The notes below the pieces were generated by a model. That model ran no database searches and was not told where the DNA came from. It saw only the letters and a program-made list of their open reading frames with translations. Made by a program: the position numbers and the translations under genes. This document shows positions 9,565-17,918 of a DNA stretch of 64,000 nucleotides, piece after piece; position 1 is the first letter of the stretch; each line of letters opens with the position of its first letter. The stretch lies in contig NZ_JBJGED010000001.1 in NCBI RefSeq assembly GCF_045062745.1, forward strand, positions 310,001-374,000. The letters run 5' to 3'. The stretch is from Paenibacillus_AA sp045062745. Lineage in GTDB: Bacteria; Bacillota; Bacilli; Paenibacillales; NBRC-103111.

Positions 9565-9731
9565 TTTCGTTTAATGGTGATCTTAACCATCGGAAGGCTC
9601 TAACGAATGAACGGTGGCGGCACGCCTCCACTGAAAGGTGTATAATGGTTAGACCATATTATCCAAGCAATTCTAACTTAGCAATCAAGCGATTCGTTGT
9701 CAACCCTTATTCTCCGCCACGTTGGATATGC

Positions 9732-9766
9732 AAAAAAAGCCCAGCCGATCACAATCAGCCGGACTT
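9732..9766 (-). terminator. Intrinsic terminator after the GntR-fusion gene
   Basis: A 12-bp GU-containing stem (AGTCCGGCTGAT with ATCGGCTGGGCT) is followed on the minus strand by seven T, 18 nt after the stop at 9784. Confidence 0.8.
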
Positions 9767-9783
9767 CCTATCTCCTCTATCGG

Positions 9784-11169
9784 TCACCGGGAAGAAAGCA
9801 ATTCCGTTCCGCCAGATAGCTGCTTATTAAATAGACGCATGAGCCCCTCTTCATCGACCAGCTCCGAAAAGTACTGTTCCAGGCATTCCCCGAATACATG
9901 CAGCTCCCGCGTGGACAGCTGCAGCCGCTCATGGGTCGCATAATTCGGAATCATCTCCCGGTGAAGCTCGAGCCGCGAAGGCTTGTTCGGCAGTTCGGGG
10001 GACACGGTCTCCGTCACGCGTTTGTTGGACGGCAGACTGAACGAATGGCGACGTATGAGGGTGTGGACTTGCTCGGACAGCAGAAAATCCGCAAAGCAGG
10101 CTGCCGCTTCCTTATTCGGGGACATCGCTCCGACGGCTATGCCGGTAGACAAGAGCAGCGTCTCCCTTGATTTGGATTGGGGCACCTGGGCGATATCGAA
10201 TGGGAAATCCGCATCGGCAAGCTGGTTCAGCCGGAAATAGGTCGTCAGAATGACCGATACTTTCTGTTGCTTGAACAGCTGCTCCGCATTATGCTCCCCG
10301 AACGACATGACGAGCGGGAACAAGCCGTCTTCATGAATCAGATCGCGAATGTAGCGCAGCGTACTCAGCATCCCCGGATCGGCCGGCGAGAAGAATCCTT
10401 CTTCATCGCGTTCGAACCTCACGCCGTTCTGCAATAAAAAGATAGGCCAGCGATTGGTCAATTGAAAGAAAAGCCCGAAGCGGTTAGGCGCCTTCAGCTT
10501 GCGAAGCGCTTCGTGCAGATCCCGCCAATCCCAGCTGCTGTCGGGTTCGAACAGCCTCTGCTGCCGGAAATGCTCCTTGTTGTAACAGAGGACAACCGGT
10601 GAGAAGATAAACGGCCTTACGGCGACTTTTCCCTCTGCCGTGGCGAACATGTCGTTCAAGAAGGGATACGTTTCTGGATCGGGGGGAACGCCCTCCAGCA
10701 GATGGAGGCTGTCTTTTTCCCGGAAATGCAAATAATCGTTGAAATTCAACGTCATCACGTCGAGAATCCCGTGCTCGACCCACAGCTTGATGCTGTCCGC
10801 GCGAGTATATGGCAGCTCCAGCGGCTTGACGCTTATATGCGGATACCGCTCTTCGAACAGCTCGATGAGACGGCTAATATCGGTCTCCTCATATAGGGAG
10901 GGATAAAAGCCGAATCGCAACACTGTTCGCTGCGGGCGCGGAGCGACCTGGGTGCCGACCCTGGGAAGCTTGACGATTAAGCCTTCCTCGAGCAGCTTAT
11001 CCAGCGCAATCCGGACGGAATTTTTGCTCAGATGGAACTGCTCCGCCAATGCCGTCTCCGCAGGCAGAAAATCCCCGGGCTGGTACGTTCCCCGATGGAT
11101 CGCCTGCCGCAGGGTCATCATCAGCTCGTTCAACCGGTTCTGGAATGTATTGCGGTCTGGTTTCGCCAT
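9784..11169 (-). CDS. GntR-family regulator fused to a cytoplasmic solute-binding-protein domain
   Basis: The product is 461 residues. Residues about 8-75 are a GntR winged helix (YQPGDFLPAETALAEQF, SKNSVRIALDKLLEEGLI). From about 82 the protein reads as an extracellular solute-binding protein of the sugar ABC kind (LRFGFYPSLYEETDISRLIELFEERYPHI, then DVMTLNF), with the conserved hinge and C-terminal region to about 400. There is no signal peptide or transmembrane segment, so the sugar-binding fold acts inside the cell as the effector domain in place of a FadR, HutC or MocR domain. The start has an AAGGAG ribosome site. It sits between the membrane sensor and the secreted enzymes and probably controls some of them; ligand unknown. 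Confidence 0.88.
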   Translation of the reverse strand: MAKPDRNTFQNRLNELMMTLRQAIHRGTYQPGDFLPAETALAEQFHLSKNSVRIALDKLLEEGLIVKLPRVGTQVAPRPQRTVLRFGFYPSLYEETDISRLIELFEERYPHISVKPLELPYTRADSIKLWVEHGILDVMTLNFNDYLHFREKDSLHLLEGVPPDPETYPFLNDMFATAEGKVAVRPFIFSPVVLCYNKEHFRQQRLFEPDSSWDWRDLHEALRKLKAPNRFGLFFQLTNRWPIFLLQNGVRFERDEEGFFSPADPGMLSTLRYIRDLIHEDGLFPLVMSFGEHNAEQLFKQQKVSVILTTYFRLNQLADADFPFDIAQVPQSKSRETLLLSTGIAVGAMSPNKEAAACFADFLLSEQVHTLIRRHSFSLPSNKRVTETVSPELPNKPSRLELHREMIPNYATHERLQLSTRELHVFGECLEQYFSELVDEEGLMRLFNKQLSGGTELLSSR

Positions 11170-11186
11170 CTTACTTACTCCTTAAC

Positions 11187-11200
11187 AACAAACCTTTGTT
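11187..11200. promoter_or_regulatory. Inverted repeat in the GntR-fusion leader, possible autoregulatory operator
   Basis: AACAAA-CC-TTTGTT is a perfect 6-bp-arm inverted repeat just upstream of the ribosome site of the GntR-fusion gene. Function is inferred from position only. Confidence 0.3.
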
Positions 11201-11299
11201 CATTGTGGGTTATATATAGTATACAAAACCATGGGAATGAATGCTATATTTCATTTTATCTGAACTAGGATCCGAATTTATTTCTATCGTCGAAAATTG

Positions 11300-13516
11300 T
11301 TACTGATGTACTTTCCGATAATCTCCGGGCGTGACCCCGACCGTTTTCTTGAACGTCCGGATGAAGGACATCGGATGCAGGTACCCGACCTTCCCCGAGA
11401 TTTCGTAGATAGGCAGATCGCTGTTACGCAGCATGTCTTTCGCATGCTCCATCCTCACGTGGGAGAGATAGACGACGAATTTCTCGCCGAATTCTTCCTT
11501 GAAGAGCGTGCTTAAGCTGGAAGTATTCATGTTGAACTGCTCCCCGAGCAGCGACAAGGAAAGGTCCGGATTGTCGAAATGCTGCTCGATATAGTCCCTG
11601 ACTCGGCGAACGACAGCATGGTTTCCTTTTTCCTCGCGCATAAGCTTCATCGCTCTGGAGCAGGAAGTCAGTCGGTCCGAATAAAACGATTCCAGATCAT
11701 CCAGCGTTTCCAGCGTTTCCATTCGCTCGTCCCACTGGGCGCGGAACTCGCTATTCCACAGCTCCTGGTACTCCGGAGGAAGTTCCATCATTTCCCGTTG
11801 AAAGAAATAATTCATATAGTTTAGGACCCCGTCAATTTCCTCCTTAGGCAGCAGCAGGCTTCTTAGTCCGTCGAACAACAGGTTCAACTGCTCCCGCCAA
11901 GCTTCGTTGCCGACACGGAAGGCCTGAGCGATCGTACGCACATACTGCAAATACACGAACAAGTCGTCCCGTGATAAAACTTCGGTTTCCCAATGTCCGA
12001 TCACCCGGTTGCTGCCGAGCGCGGATTTATAGCTGAGAGCTGTCGTTGCGGTTTCATAGGACTGCGAGATGGCACTCGCCTCGGTTACGGGCGTACCAAG
12101 GCCGAATGTCACCGTGAGCTCCAAATGGTCCTGCAGCCACGCACGAACCTGCTCCGATTGGACCAGAATGCGGCTGCCCGCTTGAAGCCGTTGTTCCTCA
12201 TTGAAGTCAAAATAGATCACACATAACCGGTGATTCGTAACCCACTCTTGCCAGATGCGGAGCGACTCCGCTTTGGCGGTTTCCTCAACGACCTTGGTTA
12301 AGATGTACTTGAACAAGCCTTGGTCCTTGTGGGAATACTGCGAGATAAACGCGGAATATTTGTCGATCTCGATCACGCTTACGGAAGCGCCGGCAAAGAC
12401 ATCGATCTCCAATCCGCGAAGCTCCTCGCTCCACTCCGCTTGGTTGATCTGCCCTCCGCCTTCGACCAATTCCTGAAATAAGCGCAACCGGCGATACCGC
12501 CGATTCTCGCGATGGCGATGCTCATAGTCCTGCGTAGTCTCGATCATATTACCGAGCGTGTAGTCGATGTAGCTCAGTTCATCCACGGAAGGCTCTTGAA
12601 TCAAGAGATTCGGATGCTGTTGATTATATTTTCGGATGCGGGACATCATCGTTTCAATCGGCTTGTAGTTTTTGCGGGAAATATAGATCACCCACCAGAC
12701 GCCTATGAGGAGTCCAATGTAGCCGAATAACATCCAACCGTTGGTGAAGTTCCTGTAGATATTCCCCAGCAATTCGACCTTCAATCCGCTCTGATACGTC
12801 CATCCGGTATAGCTCGAAGTCACAACGATATGATCCGACGGCGAAGTCCGGCTCGGTTGTCGGAACAGTTCATCTCCTCTGCGGTCGGAGATCGAGATAT
12901 AGCTTACTGCGGATTGGCCGAAGTTCTCGAAATACTCCCGTATCTTGTCAACGCTTACGTTCAACACCAGAAGGGCGATCCCTTTCCCGCTGAGCGGAAT
13001 GCCCTTCGCCATGGAGACCACCGTTTCTTTATCGTCCCCGTCTTTGAATGTGCGATAGGCGCGGGGATCGCTCCAGCCAGTCGGCCGTGCTGACAAGCTG
13101 GCTTCCGCATAGGAACGGTCGGCGAATTGATCGATTGTCAGCTTCGTCTTGTCGCTGACGATCGTCCCGTCTCCGACACGATACACATAGATGGAGTCGA
13201 TCAGGGCGCTCGTGTTGACCATGCTTTGGAGAAGCTGAGACAAGTCGATGATGAAGTCGGGCGAGCTCTCCATACCGGCGAAATAGGTCAGTTTCGGATT
13301 CCGGGCGATCATCTCGATCATCATCATTTCAACTGAACGCAGCGACGTGTCGATATTGTTCTGGAGATTCTGAGCATAGACGCGGCTGGATTTCACCGCT
13401 TCCTTCCGGGAAAGCTCACTCAGTTGGATGATCCCGATGAACACGAACAGGCATACGATCAAGAGCAGGACGGGCAAATACGATAGAAGCAAGCGATGAA
13501 ACCAGTTTCTGCGCAT
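11300..13516 (-). CDS. Membrane-bound AraC-family transcriptional regulator (cache-like sensor)
   Basis: The product is 738 residues from the ATG at 13516, chosen because AAGGAG lies 10 nt upstream; an ATG 8 codons earlier has poor spacing. A first membrane helix (residues about 8-30, LLLSYLPVLLLIVCLFVFIG) and a second (about 257-279, MLFGYIGLLIGVWWVIYIS) bracket an extracytoplasmic cache-like sensing region. A cytoplasmic middle segment follows, and the C-terminal 100 residues are an AraC double helix-turn-helix (DLSLSLLGEQFNMNTSSLS; YEISGKVGYLHPMSFIRTFK). It belongs to the one-component saccharide sensors common in Paenibacillus, and directly follows the binding-protein gene it probably regulates. 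Confidence 0.88.
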   Translation of the reverse strand: MRRNWFHRLLLSYLPVLLLIVCLFVFIGIIQLSELSRKEAVKSSRVYAQNLQNNIDTSLRSVEMMMIEMIARNPKLTYFAGMESSPDFIIDLSQLLQSMVNTSALIDSIYVYRVGDGTIVSDKTKLTIDQFADRSYAEASLSARPTGWSDPRAYRTFKDGDDKETVVSMAKGIPLSGKGIALLVLNVSVDKIREYFENFGQSAVSYISISDRRGDELFRQPSRTSPSDHIVVTSSYTGWTYQSGLKVELLGNIYRNFTNGWMLFGYIGLLIGVWWVIYISRKNYKPIETMMSRIRKYNQQHPNLLIQEPSVDELSYIDYTLGNMIETTQDYEHRHRENRRYRRLRLFQELVEGGGQINQAEWSEELRGLEIDVFAGASVSVIEIDKYSAFISQYSHKDQGLFKYILTKVVEETAKAESLRIWQEWVTNHRLCVIYFDFNEEQRLQAGSRILVQSEQVRAWLQDHLELTVTFGLGTPVTEASAISQSYETATTALSYKSALGSNRVIGHWETEVLSRDDLFVYLQYVRTIAQAFRVGNEAWREQLNLLFDGLRSLLLPKEEIDGVLNYMNYFFQREMMELPPEYQELWNSEFRAQWDERMETLETLDDLESFYSDRLTSCSRAMKLMREEKGNHAVVRRVRDYIEQHFDNPDLSLSLLGEQFNMNTSSLSTLFKEEFGEKFVVYLSHVRMEHAKDMLRNSDLPIYEISGKVGYLHPMSFIRTFKKTVGVTPGDYRKVHQ

Positions 13517-13580
13517 ACGGGATACTCTCCTTCGGACCATAGCCCCCTCAGTTTATCACAACGGGAAACTAGACCGGAAT

Positions 13581-13613
13581 AAAAGAGAAGGCGAGCCTCG
13601 GTACCCGCCTTCC
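13581..13613 (-). terminator. Intrinsic terminator after the solute-binding protein gene
   Basis: GAAGGCG and CGCCTTC pair around a 12-nt loop and are followed on the minus strand by TCTTTTATT. Transcription of the AraC-type gene downstream may need readthrough or its own promoter. Confidence 0.65.
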
Positions 13614-13620
13614 AGGATGC

Positions 13621-15282
13621 TTATTTTTTCAGATAATTATAGAAATCCTTGGTATAAATAATGCCATTGTTCTTGTAATCGGCATAAGCTTTTGCGTGGA
13701 AGTCGTCAATTTTTTTGCCGCCCGCCTTCTCCCAAGCGTCCTTCGCTTCATTCATCGCTTGATCAACCGATGAGCCCCTGCCGCCTGTAATCGCCTTGGT
13801 GATCAAATTCGTGATCGTCGTCGAGACCGTGTTGTTGATGACCACCAGGTCGTCGGGCAGCGTCACAGGAAGCGTCAAATCGTAGTAGAGCGGTCGGTCC
13901 GGCGTAATATAGGCCGCTCTGCCTTGGCTGATCAGCTCCGCATACTTCTTGTCCAAGGGCTTGCTCTGATCCAGCGAAGTAATGACAAATTGGTCGCATT
14001 TGCTAAACTTATACACTTGGCTCATCATCAGGAAATCGGCGTTCCAGGTCAGCTCCTTCTTGTTCTTCTCCGTATCGATCGGTTTCGGACAGCCGGTAGC
14101 CGCATCCATCTTGTAATGAACGCCCTCAAAACCGTATTTCAAGGTGGTCATCGTCTCGTCGCTCATCAGCCAGTCGATGTACTTCATCACCGCCTCCACA
14201 TTTTTGGAAGTCGCGTTAATGCCCGCGGTGAATTGGAACGGTGTGGCGCCGGCCGGCGCGAATTGCCCAAATTCGGTTTTGGGAAGCGGTATAATGGCGA
14301 CATCCGCATTTGGATTATTTTTCATAAACGTTTCATAGGTACTGTATCCCTTAACCGCTTCCAGATTGTCGCCGACGTACATGCCAAGCTTGCCGTTCAC
14401 CCAGTCCTGTCTCGCCATCTCGCCGGTTTTATCCGCGAAAATATCTTTGTCCACCGTTCCCGCGTCATAGAGACGCTTCTTCAATTCCGTGGAGGCCCGG
14501 AGCCGGTCCCACGAACGCACATATTGATCGTTCTGCAGATGGTACATCCAAGCGGGAGAGCTCGGTTCGAAGCCAAAGAACATGTCGATGTCACCAAAGG
14601 TCGTGCCGCGCGTGTCCTTCGTGCCATTGCCGTCCGGATCTTGCTCGGTAAACGCCTTCGCGACCTGAAAGAATTCTTCCGTCGTCTTCGGCGCCGACAG
14701 CTTCAGTTTATCGAGCCAATCTTTGCGGATCATGAGATAATGATTCGTAGCCATATCCGCAAACATGCGTCCAAGGAAGAACGTCTTGCCATTGTACGTA
14801 GTCAGAGTTTTAATGATCGGGTTTTCCTTCAGCATTTTCTTGTACGTCGTCGAATACTTCTCAATGGCGTCATCCAGCGGAATGATTTGCTCTTTGGCCG
14901 CCAGATCCTTCATGTAGGCATTGGAGTACTCGAAAATTAAATCAGGCGCTTCGCCGGAAGCGAACAAGACGTTCCACTTCTGCGCGGAGTTCGTTCGCGG
15001 CACCGGGATAAACTCGACTTGAACCGGCGCGTTCTCGTTGATCCATTTGGTCCAGCGGTTATCGGTAATTTTCCCTTCGCCCTCGGGCACATTGTTGCGA
15101 TCATAGATCGAAACGGTAATTTTTGGTTTCGGCCCTTTCGGCGTCGTTGCTGCCGTATTGCCCGTCGTGCTGGCAGGGCCAGGATCAGGCTCATTGCTGC
15201 TGCAAGCGGCTAATATAAGGCTCCCGGTCAGCAATACCGCTAACGACGCGGTAACGGTTTTCTTCATGGTTGGATTATTCAT
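13621..15282 (-). CDS. Extracellular sugar-binding lipoprotein of an ABC importer (LplA-like)
   Basis: The product is 553 residues from the ATG at 15282, which follows AAGGGGAG by 10 nt; upstream in-frame ATGs lack a ribosome site. The lipoprotein signal ends in LILAAC with a Cys-Ser-Ser-Asn start to the mature protein, then a Thr/Pro-rich tether. The body is a family 1 solute-binding protein of the long Paenibacillus LplA type (WTKWINENAPVQVEF, DPDGNGTKDTRG, MSDETMTTLKYGFEGVHYK). It captures an oligosaccharide for the two permeases encoded immediately upstream. Substrate cannot be read from sequence. Confidence 0.92.
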   Translation of the reverse strand: MNNPTMKKTVTASLAVLLTGSLILAACSSNEPDPGPASTTGNTAATTPKGPKPKITVSIYDRNNVPEGEGKITDNRWTKWINENAPVQVEFIPVPRTNSAQKWNVLFASGEAPDLIFEYSNAYMKDLAAKEQIIPLDDAIEKYSTTYKKMLKENPIIKTLTTYNGKTFFLGRMFADMATNHYLMIRKDWLDKLKLSAPKTTEEFFQVAKAFTEQDPDGNGTKDTRGTTFGDIDMFFGFEPSSPAWMYHLQNDQYVRSWDRLRASTELKKRLYDAGTVDKDIFADKTGEMARQDWVNGKLGMYVGDNLEAVKGYSTYETFMKNNPNADVAIIPLPKTEFGQFAPAGATPFQFTAGINATSKNVEAVMKYIDWLMSDETMTTLKYGFEGVHYKMDAATGCPKPIDTEKNKKELTWNADFLMMSQVYKFSKCDQFVITSLDQSKPLDKKYAELISQGRAAYITPDRPLYYDLTLPVTLPDDLVVINNTVSTTITNLITKAITGGRGSSVDQAMNEAKDAWEKAGGKKIDDFHAKAYADYKNNGIIYTKDFYNYLKK

Positions 15283-15386
15283 AGCGACGGTACTCCCCTT
15301 CTTCATATTGTCCCATACTACTTTCGACTTTTGCAAACTGATCGATGAAGCTGTTCCGCGTCACCTCCCTTGATCAATCCCTCGGT

Positions 15387-16262
15387 TTACCCCTTGAGCG
15401 CTCCGATTAACACGCCTTTCACAAAATAACGCTGCAAGAAAGGATAAACGGCTAGCATCGGAAGCGTCATCGTGATGACTCCAGCGGCTTTAACTCCTTC
15501 CGGCGTAAGCGTAAGGGCCAGATCGGGCTGAACGTTCGTCACTTCCTGCATTAAGCTCTGACTCTGAATCATCTGCTGAATGAGCACCGATAAGTTATGC
15601 TTGCTGGAATCGTTAATGAAGATCAGCACATTCATGAACGAATTCCAATGGCCTACGGCGTAGAATAAAGAAAGCGCAGCTAGGACGGGCATCGAAAGCG
15701 GAAGAACGATCTGCATAATAAGTCTCCACTCCGAGCAGCCGTCGATGCGGGAAGCCTCGTCCAATTCATCCGGCAGCCCCTCGAAGAAGCTTCTTAAGAC
15801 CATCATGTTCCAGACGCTGACTAGTCCAGGCAGCCATAGCGCCCCGTAAGAATTAATGAGTCCCAGGCTTTTCAAGAGCAAGTAGCCCGGAATGATGCCG
15901 GCGCCGAACAGCATGGTGAAGATGGTGGCGAAGGAGAATACTTTGCGTCCGATAAAATAGCGTTTGGATAACGGATAAGCGGCAAGCACGGTAGCAACCA
16001 TATTGAGTGCCGTTCCGACCACCGTAATGAGGACACTGTTGCGGAAGGCCTGCACGACCGGAGTTTCTTTCAGCAGCACTTTGTAGGCGCCCCATTCGAG
16101 ATGGACCGGCCAGAACGACACCGATCCGGAAGCAATCGCATGTTTGTCGCTGAGTGAAAGCGCCGCTATATGGACGAGCGGAAGAAGACAGCTGAGACCG
16201 ATCAAGGCTAGTACGATATAATTGAGGAAATAAAACAGTTTCTCTCCCGTTGAATGCTTCAT
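15387..16262 (-). CDS. Carbohydrate ABC transporter permease (LplC/YtcP-like)
   Basis: The 291-residue protein has six predicted membrane helices and the permease EAA loop (EASRIDGCSEWRLIMQIVLP), ending in FVKGVLIGALKG typical of the LplC group. The start follows AAGGGGA. It lies 13 nt after the other permease, forming a heterodimeric channel with it. No ATPase gene is nearby, so a shared MsmX-type ATPase encoded elsewhere is likely (inference from this family). Confidence 0.93.
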   Translation of the reverse strand: MKHSTGEKLFYFLNYIVLALIGLSCLLPLVHIAALSLSDKHAIASGSVSFWPVHLEWGAYKVLLKETPVVQAFRNSVLITVVGTALNMVATVLAAYPLSKRYFIGRKVFSFATIFTMLFGAGIIPGYLLLKSLGLINSYGALWLPGLVSVWNMMVLRSFFEGLPDELDEASRIDGCSEWRLIMQIVLPLSMPVLAALSLFYAVGHWNSFMNVLIFINDSSKHNLSVLIQQMIQSQSLMQEVTNVQPDLALTLTPEGVKAAGVITMTLPMLAVYPFLQRYFVKGVLIGALKG

Positions 16263-16275
16263 ATGTTCCCCTTCC

Positions 16276-17259
16276 CTACCACATGCCCTGACCGAAGCGT
16301 CTGGCGATCAGATTGGCCATGAGCACCAAGACAAGCCCGACGAGCGATTCGAACAACCCCATTGCGGTGGCGAGACTGAATTGCGCTTGCTGAATCCCCA
16401 TCTTGTACATAAAGGTGCTGATGACTTCCGAGATTTCGGCGACCGTGCTATTTTGCAAAACATACACCTGATCGAAGCCCACCTCCATCAGATGACCGAT
16501 CTTCAATATCAGCATGATGATCGCGGTTGGCATAATGCCGGGCAGCGTAATTTGTGTCGTCTGCTGCCATTTGTTCGCTCCGTCGATGCTCGCCGCCTCG
16601 TACAGGCTCTGATCGATCGAGGAAAGAGCGGCCAAATAAATGATCGCGCCGAACCCCGCTTCCTTCCAGATCCCGGCGGACAAGAAAATCGCCACCCAGG
16701 AGGATTCGTTGTATAAAAAGGGGTAGGTGATGCCGAACAGGCTGTCCAGCACATGATTGACTACGCCTGTCCTTTGCGAGAAAACCGTCACCACAATACC
16801 CCCAACGATGACCCAATTCAAAAAATGCGGCAAATACACGAACGTCTGAACGGTGCGTTTGAACCACATCTTGCGAACCTCATTGAGCAGCAGCGCCAGC
16901 ACGATCGGCACCGGGAAGCCGACAAGGAGACTGAGTCCGCTAAGCCGCAATGTGTTCCAGATGATGCTTACCATCTGTTTCGTGCTGAAGATGAGCTCGA
17001 AATTGCTGAGTCCCGCCCACGGACTGCCCCAGATGCCTTTGATGAAGCTATACTTTTTAAAGGCGATCACAAGCCCGGTCATGGGATAGTACTTGAAGAC
17101 GATAAAATAAACGAGAATCGGCAAGAACATGATGTACAGCGGGATATTCTGTCTCAATATCCGTTTCGAGTATTTATTCACCAGCCAGCCAGTCTTGGCG
17201 ATTGGCGGCGGATTGATAGACGTGCTTAATGAAGAAACGGATTCTTCTATATGCTTCAC
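16276..17259 (-). CDS. Carbohydrate ABC transporter permease (LplB/YteP-like)
   Basis: About 327 residues, first gene of the importer operon. The GTG at 17259 is chosen because GAGAGGAAG lies 10 nt upstream; an in-frame ATG at 17295 has no ribosome site. Six membrane helices, the FLPILVYFIVFKYYPM entry and the EAA loop (EAASIDGANKWQQTTQITLP) mark it as the partner of the LplC-like permease. Expected to sit in the cytoplasmic membrane and pass oligosaccharide from the lipoprotein. Confidence 0.9.
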   Translation of the reverse strand: MKHIEESVSSLSTSINPPPIAKTGWLVNKYSKRILRQNIPLYIMFLPILVYFIVFKYYPMTGLVIAFKKYSFIKGIWGSPWAGLSNFELIFSTKQMVSIIWNTLRLSGLSLLVGFPVPIVLALLLNEVRKMWFKRTVQTFVYLPHFLNWVIVGGIVVTVFSQRTGVVNHVLDSLFGITYPFLYNESSWVAIFLSAGIWKEAGFGAIIYLAALSSIDQSLYEAASIDGANKWQQTTQITLPGIMPTAIIMLILKIGHLMEVGFDQVYVLQNSTVAEISEVISTFMYKMGIQQAQFSLATAMGLFESLVGLVLVLMANLIARRFGQGMW

Positions 17260-17430
17260 GCCGCGGTCACTTCCTCTCTTCCGAATTGAGCCCATCGTAT
17301 AGCAGGTCTGCCCGCCCGTTCAATATACATGATTTTGCGCAGTTAACAGGTTGCGAATGGAACTCCGTATACAAGTTTTCATTGAATTAACATGACGAAA
17401 GGCTGCTTCTGTCAGTCCCGATTTATAAAG

Positions 17431-17455
17431 CAAAAAACCCGCAATTTAGCGGGTT
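17431..17455 (-). terminator. Intrinsic terminator after the small receiver-like gene
   Basis: AACCCGC and GCGGGTT pair around a 6-nt loop, followed by TTTTTTG on the minus strand. It separates this gene from the downstream ABC operon. Confidence 0.85.
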
Positions 17456-17474
17456 CGAACGAATGTATGGGCTT

Positions 17475-17789
17475 CTAAATACGAGGCGTAGGCAAGGGCC
17501 GGATATACACGGGAACGTGCCGGGGCTTGTTGCGGATTAATAACTGATACATCTTTAACCGCCCGTATCGGCTGTTGCTGTGAATGATAATGGTTTTCGG
17601 ATATAGCTTCTTCTCGACCATATATTTAACCACTTGATCCCCTTTAGGTTGATTCCGGCCAAGGTTATAGTCGAGAGAAAGCACGGCGATCCTTCCTTCT
17701 CGGAGTACTTTCTTACACTGCTTGGCGGAGGTTACCAATCGATAGCCCTCGGGCGCCGGTCGCTTGTCGTCCAAAAATACTTTCCTCAT
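17475..17789 (-). CDS. Small receiver-like protein (cyclic-phosphate processing receiver domain type)
   Basis: 104 residues from the ATG at 17789, which has AAGG about 9 nt upstream; an earlier in-frame start would add 36 residues but lacks support. The sequence opens with FLDDKRPAPEGY and has LSLDYNLGRNQPKGDQVV and KTIIIHSNSRYGR. These match the acidic DD pair, the central Asp and the His-Ser region of the cpxREC receiver-like domain proposed to act in RNA or nucleotide cyclic-phosphate processing. The single-domain architecture gives no partner. Function is inferred only. Confidence 0.7.
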   Translation of the reverse strand: MRKVFLDDKRPAPEGYRLVTSAKQCKKVLREGRIAVLSLDYNLGRNQPKGDQVVKYMVEKKLYPKTIIIHSNSRYGRLKMYQLLIRNKPRHVPVYIRPLPTPRI

Positions 17790-17918
17790 CTCCCTCATCC
17801 TTCTTGTAAATGGACTGGTCAACCATGTAAAAAGGCCGTCGAATTCTACAAACGCCATTAATATGCTGTAGGGAATTGTGCGCAAGACAACCCTCACGAA
17901 GGCGAGTGTGGATTACGG

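Larger units (their letters stand above)
9414..9783. other. 370-bp intergenic regulatory region
   Basis: No convincing gene is present. It holds the terminator of the GntR-fusion gene, a cre-like site, a 12-bp palindrome, and the leader of the sialidase-like gene. No clear -35/-10 pair could be assigned. Confidence 0.6.

Noticed and set aside
9410..9631. 73-codon frame overlapping the sialidase-like start by ATGA
   Set aside because: No ribosome site or family. The overlap comes from the leader, and the region contains cre-like and palindromic sites.
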